Source of the DNA: Lasiodiplodia sp. COLG20
Lineage: Eukaryota > Ascomycota > Dothideomycetes > Botryosphaeriales > Botryosphaeriaceae
Direction: 5' to 3'
Length of the DNA stretch: 64,000 nucleotides
NCBI GenBank assembly: GCA_009801085.1
Contig: VNWV01000003.1
Location: forward strand, 3,596,001 to 3,660,000
Shown: piece by piece, positions 23,136-35,733 of the stretch
Numbering within the stretch: the stretch's first letter is position 1
How the letters are laid out: each line of letters begins with the position of its first letter
Position numbers and translations under genes: made by a program
Notes under the pieces: generated by a model
Databases searched by the model: none
Seen by the model: the letters and a program-made list of their open reading frames with translations, nothing else
Told to the model about the DNA's origin: nothing

Positions 23136-25797
23136 TCCAAAGGATTAATATTAATACGTATTCAATGATCGTGAGGCTCTCCCTGCTCCCCGTTCTGCTT
23201 AGGAGTGGTCACCATTCCTCACTTTTTCCTTTATTTTCTTTCGACAGCGGAGCTGTTTAACGCTTCGCAAGGTCGAAGCCATCATCGATGGGGTATTTCC
23301 ATCCCAATACCATGTCGCCGCTGCGGCAGTGACGAGTTTCATTACATCTCTCTCTACACACTGTCGAAGACCATCAACACGTCTTCAGGTGTTTTCCCTC
23401 GCCCTTCTCAAAGACGCCTCTTTCATTTGTATTATGTAACGGCGAATTTGTGGATTGGCAAGATCTTTTGTAATGCTCTCCCTCTTCATGTCACGGCGGA
23501 CACTGATCTCGCTGAGATGATCCTCCCCTCCCCCGCCTTATCACGGATGGGGGATCTCGTTTTCGTATGGCTGGGCGTCACAGTTTCTCTCTGCTCTGTC
23601 TATACTTAGTGTTTGTTTTTGGTGTCGCGATTGCCTTCTAGTTCTTTTACTTTGCAGGCGTCCTATTGTTTCTAGCGGCATTGTATACCCCGAGTCTCGT
23701 TTTGTTTGCCCCGCCTTTCTTAGATTCCATTCTTATACATCTTTTTGTTACCCTCTGTACACGAGCCCCTTTTCTTATGGATAGTTGAGGATCCAAGGTT
23801 TGCTTCTTTTTCACTTTCGGTTTCACGGGGCGGCGTCTTTTTGTCCTCTAAATTCTTTTATCTGTATCATGGGCACTTGTTTACTGCTTGTTAGTTCGTG
23901 TTTGTTTCTTGTATGGCGACAGGATTGCATTGCGGCTTGGGGTTTTGATTAATTTTTTATTGCGTGATTACTATCGGAAATGCTTGTTCAAGTGGAAAGG
24001 TCTGTTATAGGGGTATACGAATCGTTGATAAAAAGTAATAGCATTTTTTTTAAATTCTGTCCATGGTGCACGTTATTGACTCTTGAGTGTCATTAGCTGT
24101 TATAATTACATGTTTGAAAATCTCTATATAGGGAAAGTAGCAGGTTAAAGCAAGAAGAAAGCAGGAACAGACCCGGGTTCTAGAGAGGACCATAAAGCAT
24201 CGTTCTGATATGATACCTACAAACTTGACCATGACGCTTATTCGAAGCGGAAGACGATGTAGGCTCTTGATTCGCTCACCTCTGCAACAAAGGAGTGGAG
24301 GGTGCAATGGGACTGTCGTCACCGAGTGACGGGCCAAATTCAGGGTACGTTGGTACTCCTGGTATCGTCACTCAATAAACGTCGATCTCAGCAGTAGACG
24401 GATCTTTGCAAGTAGACATGAGGTGACCATGAGCCATTATTTTCGTGCCAAGTATCTTCATGTGTGGACACTTGTGACACTTTCATAGGATGGCTGGTAC
24501 CTTGTTATCCCTCGGGCCCATCATAGGGCAGTGAGAGTGTGATCGTCATATGCTCCAGAGACTATATTTATCCTAAGACTTGGTTGCACATATTGAGCAG
24601 GTTAGGCGGGCGCGGAGTTGGGAGGACCCCTGGCCTGAGTTTGCTGGGGCGGTTTCGAATCTCAAGAGGTTCCTTGGTCTGGCTCGATGAGAACTGCGGT
24701 GGAAGAATAGCTGGAACACACGGCAGCACTGCCAGTGCATTAGATGGCGCCGGCTCCAGTCATTGCACTGACTTATCAGACGGTGCCAACAAAACTAAAC
24801 GGCTATCAGTACTGGATAAGCAGACGGCGCTGGTCGCACTTAATGCACTGGGTGCGCCAAATGCGCCAAATGCGCCGAATTCGCTGGATGAGCCGGATGA
24901 GCCAGAGGCGCTGGTCGCGGCATGTAGCACTGACTGGACAGATTATGCGTACCACTATGACGGCCCCGGTAGCCCCTTGCAGTGTAAACGTAAACTAAAA
25001 CTGCCGCTTTGCTGATATACCTGTATTCTCTGACTGCTACCAGCCGCTGCTAGTATATGGGTAATTCGCTGATATGGCGCATCAGGATGACACATAGTCA
25101 ATCCGGTGGTATTAGCTGTTATTCTCTGTTCAACTCCGCCCTCTTTTGCCATTAGCTTGAGGCTGTCTGTGAATGATTTAGTATAGTAGGGGACTACGAA
25201 ATCGGTTTGCTTCTACTGAAGGGGAAAATATGGGGCTCGGGATCGCTCTACCGGACAATATCACTGTTAGATTAGATGACATCCCGGAGGAGATATTTGA
25301 TCCTTATGCGCTACAGAACCCCATACTTAAGTGTGTGGACACGTATTGGGATGGCAATGCAGCAGAAAAATTCAGCAGGGTCGTTCGCCAACCCCGGCAA
25401 AATGAAACTCAGGATATATCTCTCTTATGGGTTTGACCTTTCGAGTAGTGAAAGATTAGCAAGGAGATATCAGTGGCTGAGAGAACAGACAGCAGTGGTG
25501 ATGTATTGTAGACCTTGCTTGAAGTGATGATGGCCGCTCACCCAGTCGTCGTACATCGACTCTATCATCAAAATGACAAACAGGTTTATCTCCGTATCAA
25601 TTTGAGATCTGGATTATTATTCATCACATTTTCACCCTCCGGTCACACAAATCCATGATTCGATTCACGACCAAATCTCATTCCAGCTTTTCTCACTTCC
25701 TCCAAGACGACATCATGCGGCCCAGTACGCTCCACCGAAACGCTCAATGAAAACCCAGCAATGACAAAAACCAAGAAAATAAAGGCAAAGTGTGAAA
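23136..25797. other. AT-rich intergenic region between sok1 and thiolase 3' ends
   Basis: Convergent 3' ends. T-rich DNA follows sok1. Plus-strand frames at 24539-25015 (with a short GCGCCAAAT tandem at about 24853-24881) and 25230-25436 are open but match no family I know; they could be element relics. No supported gene. Confidence 0.45.
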
Positions 25798-27339
25798 TCA
25801 AAACCTCGCCTCAACCTTCTTGAACGTATCCTGCAACGCCCACTCGCTCCTCCCCTTCTTGCTCCTAACCTTGTCCGCCTGCTCGCGGGTGAAGCCCTTG
25901 GCCTCGACGGCCGGATTGTACCCCAGCCCGTTCCTCCTGCCGACCTCCTCGCTGCTGACCTCGGTGCCGACCTTCCCGTCCGCGCGCTTGTACACGGTGC
26001 AGACGCACGCGCCGCCGAGGCCCAGGTTGTGCTGCAGCGCAACATCAACGCCCTTCTCGGCACTGCTGCCACCCTTCGCAGGCGGGACGAGGCGGTTGTT
26101 AGCCCAGCCCCTGAGGTGCCAGACGAGCTCTGCGCACTGGGCGATGCCGGTGGCGCCGAGCGGGTGGCCCTTTGAGATGAGGCCGCCGCTGGGGTTGACG
26201 ACGCAGCGGCCGCCGTAGGTGATGTCGCCGGCGCGCACCATCTCGTGGGCCTTGCCCTCGCCGCCGCTGAGGCCCAGCGCGTCCAGCGTGACCATCTCGT
26301 TGGCCGAGAAGCAGTCGTGCAGCTCGCACAGGCGCACGTCCTGGGCGCGCACGCCGGCCTCGTCGAGCGCGCGCCGCGCCGCCTCGGCGCTCATGCTGTA
26401 GCCGACCAGCTCGATGGCCGACTTGTTGAACAGCGCCGGCGAGTCGGTCGCCAGCGCCTGGCCTGCCATTAGGATGGCGCGGTCCTTGAGTTGCGGGTGC
26501 GCGTCCAGCCACGACTGCGAGACCAGCACTGCTGCTGCTGCGCCGTCAGACGTCGGGCAGCACTGCAGCTTGGTCAGCGGGTCGTGGATCGTCGGCGACT
26601 CCATCACCTGGTCCAGCGTGTACTCGTCCTGGAACTGCGAGTACGGGTTGCGCTTGCTGTGCTCGTGGTTGACGCGGGCGATTTCGGCGAAGTCGGACTT
26701 GGTGGCGCCATACCTGGATGTCGAGAGTCAGTGAGTGAGAATTATTGGCATAAAGATAAGGGATGGCCATTCTGAGAGGAAGTTGGGGGAAGGCGGGGTG
26801 AAGGTGTGGGGGCGATATATCAAAGCAAAAAAGACGTACTTCTCCATGTATTCCCTCCCCGCATTCCCGAACAGCTGCGCCGCACCAGGGGCGTTCGTAA
26901 TGCCCCTCGTCTCCTTCATGACCAAATTGGTCGTCGCCGTCGGATTCGTCCTGTCCTGGAAGAAGGTGCCCAAGCTGCCCGGGAACATCTTCTCGAAACC
27001 GACGACCATGGCGACGTCGGCGGCGCCGTGCGAGACCATGGTGCGGCCCATGTGCAGGCCGGTGCTGCCGGTGCTGCAGTTGTTGTTGACGTTGTAGATG
27101 GGGATCTGCGTCATGCCGAACTGGTAGAAGACGCGCTGGCCGGAGGTGCTGTCGCCGTAGCAGTAGCACGCCACGCCCACGTCGACGTCGTCGTAGTTGA
27201 TGCCCGCGTCCAGCAGCGCCTTGATGCCCGCCTCGAAGCCCATCTCGTTGTAGTCGACCTTCCCCCGCGGCTTGACGAACTTGGTCATGCCTACGCCCAG
27301 CACGTAGCACGCCTCCTTGGTTCCTTGCTTTTTGCCCAT
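25798..27339 (-). CDS. SCP2/SCPx-type peroxisomal 3-ketoacyl-CoA thiolase (thiolase domain only)
   Basis: Thiolytic cleavage of 3-oxoacyl-CoA in peroxisomal lipid breakdown is the likely role. Exons 26840-27339 and 25798-26713, with a 126-nt intron that splits the Lys codon before YGATKSDFAEIARV, give 471 residues. The nucleophile Cys88 lies in NNNCSTGSTGL. The SCPx-type motif ELHDCFSANE and the C-terminal HPLGATGIAQC loop with its catalytic residues are intact. NPSGGLISKGHPLG is diagnostic of this clade. No sterol-carrier (SCP2) domain follows, unlike animal SCPx, as is usual in fungi. The protein ends in ARF, only a weak match to the peroxisomal SKL/ARL signal, so peroxisomal location is inference. 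Confidence 0.9.
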
Positions 27340-27914
27340 GGTTGCGGTTCTTGTTTTGTGTCGAACGTTGAGAGGAGAGTCGATGAGTTTTATGAGACGC
27401 CCCGCTGCTCAGGTAAGCTGAGAAGAGCAGGCCATATATCAATGCTGGGCGGTGGATTTAAAGCTGGTCTCTGGGCCGCGGCAGGGAGCTTGGAGCTACC
27501 CCAGCTGTCTCTGTGGGGACAACCGACAGGCCGAGGTCACCGCCCCTCCCGTCCCCGCACATCCACCACACCCAACGCCTGATCTCCGCCAATCTCGGCC
27601 CGCCGTCTTCCGTTCCCATCCCCTATTACTATTCACCATGTCAGAAATTACTGACCGTAATCATCATAACCGATTGCCGTCTTCAGGACAAGGGTCTTGC
27701 TTATTTTGTTGTTTGCTCTCCCAATCAATGTTACGTCATGCACAGCTCTGTAGAATAGCTACTTGATTCTATGGATATCCTCTATAGCAATCCAGCTATT
27801 GTATCTTTGCCCTTTTGCTATCTCGCATCTCACCACCTCCAAATTTCTATGCCTCGGATGATCCTTCAAAGATGCTAGTAAAAGCACATACCCTCTTCCC
27901 CATGCTAAAGTTGC
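27340..27914. other. Intergenic (promoter of the thiolase gene; 3' side of the DUF7918-like gene)
   Basis: No open frame with recognisable content. The first 200 bases are C-rich on the plus strand, and the remainder is AT-rich. Confidence 0.5.
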
Positions 27915-28999
27915 CTAGAATTCGGTCAAATCGAGCGTCTCCACTTCCTCGGACGTACGCGAACGATCCTGGCGCTTGATTTTCCGTTCGGCGCCGTCGT
28001 CATCCTCTCGCTCCCGCTTGATATTCACTTCAGTCGTGACTTGGGATGTGGCTTTGAGTTGCTCCTTGACTTGAGTGTCAGAAGGATTCGAGACATGTCG
28101 TTTTGTAAAGAAACCGGTTGCCTACCTGCTGCCGCTTCACTAGCTCTCTCAGCTCTTCATTGCTGAGACTCTCGATGGGGCGATCCTCAAGAGCTGCGAT
28201 CAATCCCAGTGCTTCCAGCCCAGAGCGAGGCCTGTAGCGGAAGTTGAAGACTGCGAATGGCTTGTCTTCAGGGTCGATGTAACGCACATTCGATACAATC
28301 AGGTTGGCTATGACACGCCCATCTCCTAAGCTTTCCAACAAATCAGCAAATCTTCCTTTCATTGAGAGAACGACCAAATACGCATTAACATACTGTGCCT
28401 GCTGCGAGACAGCTCGGCCCTTCAAAGCCTTTTCCGGGACAGCCTTCAGCGACTCGAATGAGTTTGTTCTGTTGCTAATGTCGCTTTCGCCAGTCTTCTC
28501 AACCCTCCAGAATCGTACGCTGATCTCTCCGAGACAGCTGACCTTCTCCTTGAGACCAGTGTCGTTAAGGCCATGATTATCTTCATCTACGCCAAGACAT
28601 CAGCACAAGCGATTGGAATAATTGATGGTTGTCCATACCTATGTTCAGATCCGCGAACGAGAACGGAAGCTCATACCACTTCTCATTTTCCTTGATGCGA
28701 GCTCCAGAAAGTACGGTCTGGTAACCCCCCCGTCCTTTGAACCACTTCGTATCGAGGATCATACTGTCGACTGCCTTACCGTCCAAGCTGATGTTAGTCG
28801 TGATGTGGTTATCTTTGAACGGAAAGACAGGCTGGAAATTCCATCTGATGTGAAAATCCTTGCCGGATTCAGCTTCGATGTACTGCGTGGCGACGTTTTC
28901 GGGTTGCTCTTCGTCGGTATCATGGTACTCTTCCTTGTACGAGTCCCTGGGCGACAATATGTGAACTTGCAACCCGTTGATCCCCTTGAGCACAGCCAT
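27915..28999 (-). CDS. DUF7918-like fungal protein of unknown function
   Basis: Exons 28639-28999, 28394-28586, 28126-28330 and 27915-28064 join in phase to 302 residues. The start at 28999 (MAVLKGINGLQVHILSPRDS) is chosen because the family begins with a short MAVL..GLEV strand. The frame is open further upstream to 29230 but with unrelated sequence. The N-terminal beta-rich half holds YIEAESGKDFHIRWNF, DGKAVDSMILDTKWF and YELPFSFADLNI. The second half has the family-typical GEISVRFWRVEK, then YIDPEDKPFAVFNFRYRPR. The C-terminus is a charged tail with nuclear-localisation-like basic clusters (KREREDDDGAERKIKRQDR). The family is abundant in fungi with no known biochemistry; the DUF number is from recall. 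Earlier translation through intron 2 would give a different but inferior reading. Confidence 0.78.
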
Positions 29000-29990
29000 G
29001 GTGAGCGAGTCAGTAGAAGTTGCTGGTGCTTTCTGGCCAGCTGCCCCACCGAGTGAGATGGGCGATGTAAGCGGGTGAGGTGCGACCGTGTTGGCCGCGT
29101 GATGAGGAGTTCCTGGCACCGGTGTCAAAGCGGTGCGTGTAAGAGTGAAGTTGAGCGACGACAATGAGGGTGCCCTTCCTGCAGCCTTGTACGGGCCGCC
29201 GAGGACGGAGTGGGTCGTTCTGAGCAGCAAAAGAGTGAGACCACGGCGGAAGAAAAGGGTCGCGGTGAAGTCGGAAAGAAGAAGGCGCGTCCCGGTGACG
29301 CGCCGCGTCAGTCAAGCCAGGAAAGCACGCGCGTGGTCGACGTCGGGAAGGAAAGAAGGGACCACCCAAGGCCAACCACCCGCGTCCAGTGAATGAAAGA
29401 ATTGTCCACCCAGTGCAAATTTGCAGAGCTGTTGTGGCACAGGCGTTAGCTCCAGTTGTTTGTTGGAAGTGAATATCACGAGCCTCACCCCAAACCATCA
29501 TTGGCGAAACAAACATACAGCAAGTTCCGTAGAATGACACATGACAGAAGACAAGCCACCGCGGCTGGTAGGATCAACGAAAATTTTCCATTACCCTGAA
29601 AGCTATGAATGCTTTACGTGCGCTAGTAGATGGGGCGCCATTTGATATCATGATGCAGTGCTCAAACGACGGATGAGGTGTGCATCCAGAAGGAGAACAG
29701 AGAAAAGCCAAATCAGACAGAAACTCAGATGCCCGCATAAACCCAACCATTCTTGGACGATGCACCCCCAACGCCAGTGATGAGCTATAGTAGGAGACAA
29801 GATGTTTATGAGACCGTGGTGTGATAAGGAGCAAAGAAAGGAAAGAAAAGGAGGCCTGTTCGCCAAAGCATCAGAAAACGCCCGCCTTGCACTAATTGAT
29901 ATCAGAAAGAAAAGCCAGAAACACCCCAGACGTCGCTCAGCGGTTTACAGGCCGGTGACGTGAAACCTTCGTTTGCCCCACTCTTGTGAT
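29000..29990. other. Intergenic between the DUF7918-like gene and sts1
   Basis: Contains the promoter of the downstream gene and the sts1 3' untranslated region. No frame shows a domain. Confidence 0.5.
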
Positions 29991-30992
29991 TTACCAAGGA
30001 CCAACGCGGACGGGAGCACCTAAGCCATATGTACCGTTGAGCAGCTGCTGCCGTATATCATTGGTGCCCACGCCTGCTTGCTGGCCGGCAGGGTTGCTGC
30101 CGCCCATCCAGCCCAGGTGCGACCGCAGTTCGTTGACGGCCTCCTGCATCCTGCCACCGGAAAGCTCATTGTGCTTTGAAATCTTTTGATCCCAGCCACC
30201 GTATCCAAGTTGAATGCCGCCACCCCTCTTTCCCGCCTCTCTGACAACCATCGCCCAAGCCTTTGCCATCTCTTCGTATGCTTCCTGCTTGTGGCGGTTG
30301 TGCTGGAAAGTATCCCAGTTGGGCAGTTTGTGGAGAATTTCGGTGGCGCCATCAAGGAAGTCGAGGGATGTAGCCGGCTGCATCTCGTTGGGCGGAAGGA
30401 AGTGCGGGGTGTAGTCTTTGAGGGATTCGAGAAGGGCGTGCAGAGGTTGCCTGACTCGGTTGTAGGCGTAGTCGGAGGTGTTGCGATTGCCAAAGGGAAA
30501 GGCGGCTTGGAGAGCGGATTCGTAGTTGTTGAGGACCTGCAGTGCGGAGGCGACGCTAGGCCGGGGAGCGGTGTTGACGACCTCGGCGCCAATGTCTGGG
30601 TGGCGCTCGCAGATTGATTGAAGGAGACTCCTCATGTCTTCGGGCCCTAGCGTCTCCAGCAGGCGGGAAAGACCGAGGGGGCGGCCGCTAATGTTTGTGC
30701 GCAGGCGCTTGCTGCCGTGGCGGGCCGCAGGCTGGATGAGGGATCGCTGGCCCATCGAGGGCGAGCGCTCGGGGGATGCAGACATGCGTTCGTCGGTGTC
30801 GGCATGATCTTCGTCGGCTTTGCGCTTGCGCGAGGACATCTGGTTCGGGGCGGGGGGCACTGCAGGGCATGTCAGCGTCCGGGAAACAGGCGGCCGTTGC
30901 AGTCGAGACGCACTGGAGCGGTTTGGCGAGAGGCGGGTGTTCTGGAGAAGATGCGGCGCGGAGAAGGGAGAAGTGGCGAGGACGCTGTTCAT
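29991..30992 (-). CDS. sts1: Tethering factor for nuclear proteasome Sts1/Cut8
   Basis: Anchors the 26S proteasome at the nucleus and so supports degradation of nuclear proteins and chromosome segregation. Intronless, 333 residues from the ATG at 30992. The N-terminal 110 residues are disordered and basic, with SSRKRKADEDHADTDERMSA acting as the likely import and proteasome-contact region. The Cut8 domain then follows: RPLGLSRLLETLGPEDMRSL, NTAPRPSVASALQVLNNYES, SDYAYNRVRQPLHALL, YTPHFLPPNEMQPATSLDFL, GATEILHKLP and REAGKRGGGIQLGYGGWDQK. The family-typical end LLNGTYGLGAPVRVGPW is complete. Length matches fungal orthologues. A short unusual stretch (TLTCPAVPPAPNQ) near residues 39-51 might hide a small intron but is in frame. 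Confidence 0.93.
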   Translation of the reverse strand: MNSVLATSPFSAPHLLQNTRLSPNRSSASRLQRPPVSRTLTCPAVPPAPNQMSSRKRKADEDHADTDERMSASPERSPSMGQRSLIQPAARHGSKRLRTNISGRPLGLSRLLETLGPEDMRSLLQSICERHPDIGAEVVNTAPRPSVASALQVLNNYESALQAAFPFGNRNTSDYAYNRVRQPLHALLESLKDYTPHFLPPNEMQPATSLDFLDGATEILHKLPNWDTFQHNRHKQEAYEEMAKAWAMVVREAGKRGGGIQLGYGGWDQKISKHNELSGGRMQEAVNELRSHLGWMGGSNPAGQQAGVGTNDIRQQLLNGTYGLGAPVRVGPW

Positions 30993-31606
30993 GGCTGGCG
31001 GGCCTTTCGCTGTTTCAGCGGAGATGAGGTGGCCGAGAGGATAGAGATGTGGACGACGCCCACTGGAAGAGCGTGAGGGAGCGCAGGTGAGGTGGATGAT
31101 GAAAGAACGAGGTGGGACAGCGAGGTGTCAGTGGATGTTTAGCTGCAGGCCCGGCGTCCAAAGGGCTGCCGATTGCCAGGCCAAAGGACCCAAAGCTAGG
31201 CTCAGGTAGCCGCGCCAAGAGTGCGCGGACCATCGTTGCCCGAGGCCAGTAAGGCGCTCGAACGCCCTGGTCTCCACCACAACCGACAGGGCCGTCTATA
31301 CTGCAAAGAAATACGGTGAGTCGCATGTGCTGTCACGCCGTTCGCAAAATCTGCACACGTGCTGCCGTGCGCCACTCGGGCGCTGCGCCGCGCGCGATCT
31401 CGCGCCGCGTGCTTCTCCATTCATTACTATTGTAAAGCACTGCTTTTAGCCAAACAAACATTCGACTATCTAAGGTTAACGCCCAAGCGGATCCTGCAAT
31501 TGAGCTCAGCCGAACACCCAACGCCGCCGCAATGCCACTCGCTGAACATGCACCATGCCCCAGCGCTCTCCCTTTAAACTTCAGCTAGCCGCATAGCATT
31601 CACTGC
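30993..31606. other. Intergenic between sts1 and mtr4 (sts1 promoter)
   Basis: Both genes read on the minus strand, so this is the sts1 promoter plus the mtr4 terminator. No supported gene or clear terminator motif. Confidence 0.5.
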
Positions 31607-34600
31607 TTACAGGTACAAGGACTGTGCAGCCACCAGATCCCTCCTGATCGCCTCAAGCGCCTTCTCAAACTTCTGCTCAAGGTCGTTGTTGCCCATGACC
31701 TTGGCACCCTGTGCAATCTGCCGCAGAAGCTCCTCAAGACGACGGAAGAGCCGGATCAAGCTGCCTTCATACACGTCCGTCATTTTACTACACTCTACGT
31801 TAGCCGCAGGAACCTGTGTGTCAGGGCGTTGGTTATAACTTACCAAATTTCTGCAAAGGTTGCACCCTTGGACCATGCAAAGACAACCTCCATCAGCTGG
31901 TACTTGAAGCCATCAACGTATTCATCCTCGTTGACAGCCAGCTTGCTTTCCTGCGACACCTTCGCAATGACGCGTGCCTGAGCCTGGATATCACGGAAAG
32001 GCTTTGCGAGCTCCTCTCTCAGAGTCGGCGTCTCGTTGCTCTTCTCCTCGAAAATGAAGCAGCTCAGAGCAGCAGCGCACTGCTCAGGCGTGAGATCGTT
32101 GAAGAAGCCGTTGAAAAGGAGTTCGCTCAGCACAAGCTCGTCTCCAGTGCTGATCTCACACGCTACTCTGGCCTTGAGCTGGACAACATCCGCTTCGTTG
32201 ATGAAACCCAGACGCCTGAGCACACGCTTACGGCATTTGAGCTCGTCCAACTGCATAATCGAGAGGGCGTTGTTGATCTGCTTCTTGACCTCTTTGATCT
32301 TGTTGCCAAGCTCGACCTTGCCGGCATACTGATCGTACAGGTCAGGTAACCTGGGCGAGTTGTGCAGCGGGTTGGACAATAAACGAGACTCCAGAACCTC
32401 AATCTTGCGTAGAAGCTTCTTGAAGCTGTCGTCCGTGATTCCCATGTTCTCAATGGGGTCAAGAATGGCAATGCCGTCAGGGAACCTCTTCTTGACCTCC
32501 TCAAGAGCTTTGCGGACCGAGTTTCTCTGATCAGCGGACTTGAGATCAGGCGGAAGGAAGATGCGGAGATGGCCAATGGAATCGATGCAGGAGAGCAACA
32601 CCGGAACGACTTCCATCTTGCCCTTCTCGCCAGGTCCAGGCGGGCGCACACCCTGAGGCAATTCCTGGTTAGATTGCGGGGCAAAGGTCACATCGCTTGC
32701 AACTTGGATCAACACGTCGACGACGTACGACTGCTGAGGCGATATGTCGGAAGCCTTCTGACCCTTGGCAGGCTTGCGGTGCGTAAAATTCACCACAGCA
32801 CCCCAACCGAAATCGAAATCCTTGTGCTTGATGCGCACTAGGCGACCCGACTGCATGTACTGCAGGCAGTAGTTCGGGTGGGTGATGACATCCCTCATGT
32901 CCTTGGTGTACTGGTTGAGCTGTTGCCTCAGGTCGTAGTAATCGCGAATGCTGCTCTCGTCGGGGATGGTTATGAGCGTCTTCATCTGCTCCAGCTCATT
33001 CAAATGCTTCTCAAGGCCAGAAACGCTTGCAGTGTTCTGGAATTGGAAGAAACAACGTTCGAGCATGAACTCCGGAGAGATACCCTCAACACGCATCAGG
33101 TTCAGAATCATGTTGTAGCTCAGGTAGAAGGCGGAGTTGAGTTTGTCTTGCTCACCGCGCACGATCTCCTTTGCAACAGTGGGCTCCATCTTCTCGTCGA
33201 TCATCATGATGACGATACCACGGTCATCAAGACCACGTCTTCCGGCACGACCAGACATCTGAATGAACTCGGACGGTGTCACCCAACGTTGAGACACACC
33301 ATCGAACTTGCGGACGCTCGTGAAAACAACAGTCTTCGCAGGCATGTTCAGACCGATGGAGAAAGTCTCGGTGGCGAAGAGGACCTTGATCAGACCCTCC
33401 TGGAAGAGAATCTCGATCGTCTCCTTGAGGATAGGCAGGAGACCGGAGTGGTGTACGCCAATGCCACGCTTCAGAAGCGGCAGCAGATGCTGAATCTGCG
33501 GCAGCTCCCTGTCCTGCTCGCTGAGCGACTCAATGGCGCTGTTGAACACCTTGGTAACGAGCTGCTTCTCGGATTCCTCGTTGAAGGAAAGCGTGCTCAT
33601 CTGCAGGGCAAGGTTCTCGCACTCCCTCTTGCTGAAACTGAACACGATGACCGGGTTGTAGTTCTTCATCATGATCATCTTGACGATCTTGTAGATATCC
33701 GAGGGACCTTTTTGGCCGCCCTTGTTGAGCTTCTTGTCCTTGCCTTTGCCCTTGCGCTTTGCCATGGCGTCGGCCGGGTCATCTCCTGCCTTGTCTGAGA
33801 TGGTCTGCATTGCCTTCTGGAAGTTCTCCTCCCTGAAGACACCCTTCTCATCCACGATCAAGTGTATGCCATCGGCGCCAGCGGGGAAGAAGTAGTGCTG
33901 GAGAGGAGTGGGTCGGAAGTCGGTGTAGACAACGTGACAAGGCTGATTATGGGTCTTGGTGATCCATTCGGCGAATTGCATAGCGTTGGGAATTGTGGCG
34001 GAAAGGAAGACGTAACGGACTTTGTCGGGCAGGAGAATGATGGTTTCCTCCCAGACAACGCCACGAGCTGTTCCAAGTCAGTACCGCTGTCACAGATTCC
34101 CGAAAACCCAGTCTGACGTACACTTATCGCGCATATAGTGAACCTCGTCGAAGACAACCCAGGCGACTTCGCGCATAATCTCGGAGCCTCGGTACAACAT
34201 GGAGCGCAGAATCTGCCAACAATTAGCATGTAGGATGAGCGCGTCACTTGCTGTGGCATACCTCAGTAGTCATAACTAGACAAGTTGCGGTGGGATTGAT
34301 GGTAACATCTCCGGTCATGAGGCCGACGTCACCAAAGTCGGCCATGAACTCTCGGTACTTCTGGTTGCTGAGGGCCTTGATCGGACTGGTGTAGATAACC
34401 CTCTGGTTGTTCTTGAGACAATGCGCAATGGCATACTCGGCGACGACAGTTTTACCAGCAGATGTGTGAGCGGACACGAGAACACTCTCGTTGCGCTGGA
34501 TGGAGTGGACCGAAACTTGCTGGAAAGGGTCCAGCTTGAAGGGGTACTCGCGCGCAGGGTGCTCCGGCGGCTGGTGCTCAGAGATGGGAATGTAATCGTA

Positions 34601-34984
34601 ATCCGGAGGCAGCGCGACCTGATGCCTGACCTGGTGAGACAGCACGACGGCGGCACCATCCTTCTGCGCCTGCAGACCAGCGGCGGCGGCGACCTCGCGT
34701 GACTGCTCCGTCTCGAAGCTATCAGTAACAACAGGATCGGGCTCGTCGCGGCGAAGGCGCTTCGCAATGGCTTGCGCATCAGCACCGCTGGCAGCAGCAG
34801 CGTCCTCCTGGGGCGCGGGCGGAGCGTCGCTCATGGTGGCATCGTTGGCGGGCGACGCGGATTCGCCATTCGAGGACTTGACATCGCCGTTGGCTTGCCT
34901 CTTTTTGTTCTTCTTGGGCTGTTTGGGCGGCTGATCCTGGGCAGGGCCAGGCTGCCCTTCGAAGACGTCGAAAAGCTCGTCCAT
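31607..34984 (-). CDS. mtr4: ATP-dependent RNA helicase Mtr4/Dob1 (nuclear exosome cofactor)
   Basis: Ski2-like helicase that unwinds and feeds RNA to the nuclear exosome, alone or within TRAMP. Exons 34262-34984, 34122-34212, 31844-34067 and 31787-31607 join in phase to 1072 residues. The start at 34984 ([11 protein letters not shown]) has strong context and matches the fungal N-terminus. Walker A is SAHTSAGKT, the DEVH box is [11 protein letters not shown] across intron 2, the SAT motif is [10 protein letters not shown], and motif VI is [10 protein letters not shown]. The arch/KOW insertion follows ([22 protein letters not shown]), then the DSHCT C-terminal domain ending [20 protein letters not shown] across the last intron. 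All catalytic motifs are intact. It is the largest helicase in the window and effectively certain. Confidence 0.97.
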
Positions 34985-35733
34985 GGCGGTGGTGGTTGGA
35001 ACACGCCTGGAGGGCGGAGTTGTCTTCGTCCCAGAATTGTCGACCAACTTTTGCGCTTGGACTCCAGACCGCCCGCGCGATCGATCGGCCTTCGCTCTTG
35101 CCCTAATTGGACGAAGCAGCCAATCGGCGGCGTCCGCCGTTGGACCGAGACTTTGCCGCCCGCTGCCTGACGTACTTGCCATGCTGACTTTCCTGCCTCT
35201 CGGACTCGTTTCCGTCTCCGTCGTCCAGTCGTGCAACAATGGAATCGCTTGCTTCGTTATGCATTCCAGATAAATTACGTCGAACACATCGCCACCGCCA
35301 TTTCGTCCAAAGGATCCTATATAGTAATGCATCGTTCCACAGCATACTAATAGAAGCCCACAATGAAATTTTTCAAATATAAGCGGCATTGATTGAACGC
35401 AAAGCTGGACGGACGTTCGAAGCTTGATGTTATTGTGTTTTTTTACAGCATCTCCAATTTCCTTAGTCTGTCGTAATCTCTGCCGAAAAGATATATGCCT
35501 CTGTCAATTCGCGTACCATACTTCGATTCCATCGTGTCTTGTTCGGAGGGCCATGCTCGACAAACTCTATCATAGTTCCCAAAATTCCATACTCCCCTAC
35601 GCCACTAATCCACGAAATATAATGGAACAGAGGTAATGATGAAAACAATGGCACGTTCTCATCTAGACCGAACCACGTTATATGAATACATGAAAAGGAA
35701 CAACGCAGAAGGCAAGGGAATATTTTGCGGCTC
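34985..35733. other. Intergenic (mtr4 promoter; 3' side of poly-Ser gene)
   Basis: The minus frame stays open upstream of mtr4 to 35389, but the extra residues are not family-like, so this is leader or promoter. No other gene seen. Confidence 0.5.

Noticed and set aside
24539..25015. 158-codon plus frame with NAPNAPNAPN-like repeats
   Set aside because: Short tandem in AT-rich DNA, no homology known to me; possible relic only.
32878..33798. 306-codon frame antisense to mtr4
   Set aside because: Shadow of the helicase coding strand; typical reverse-frame composition.
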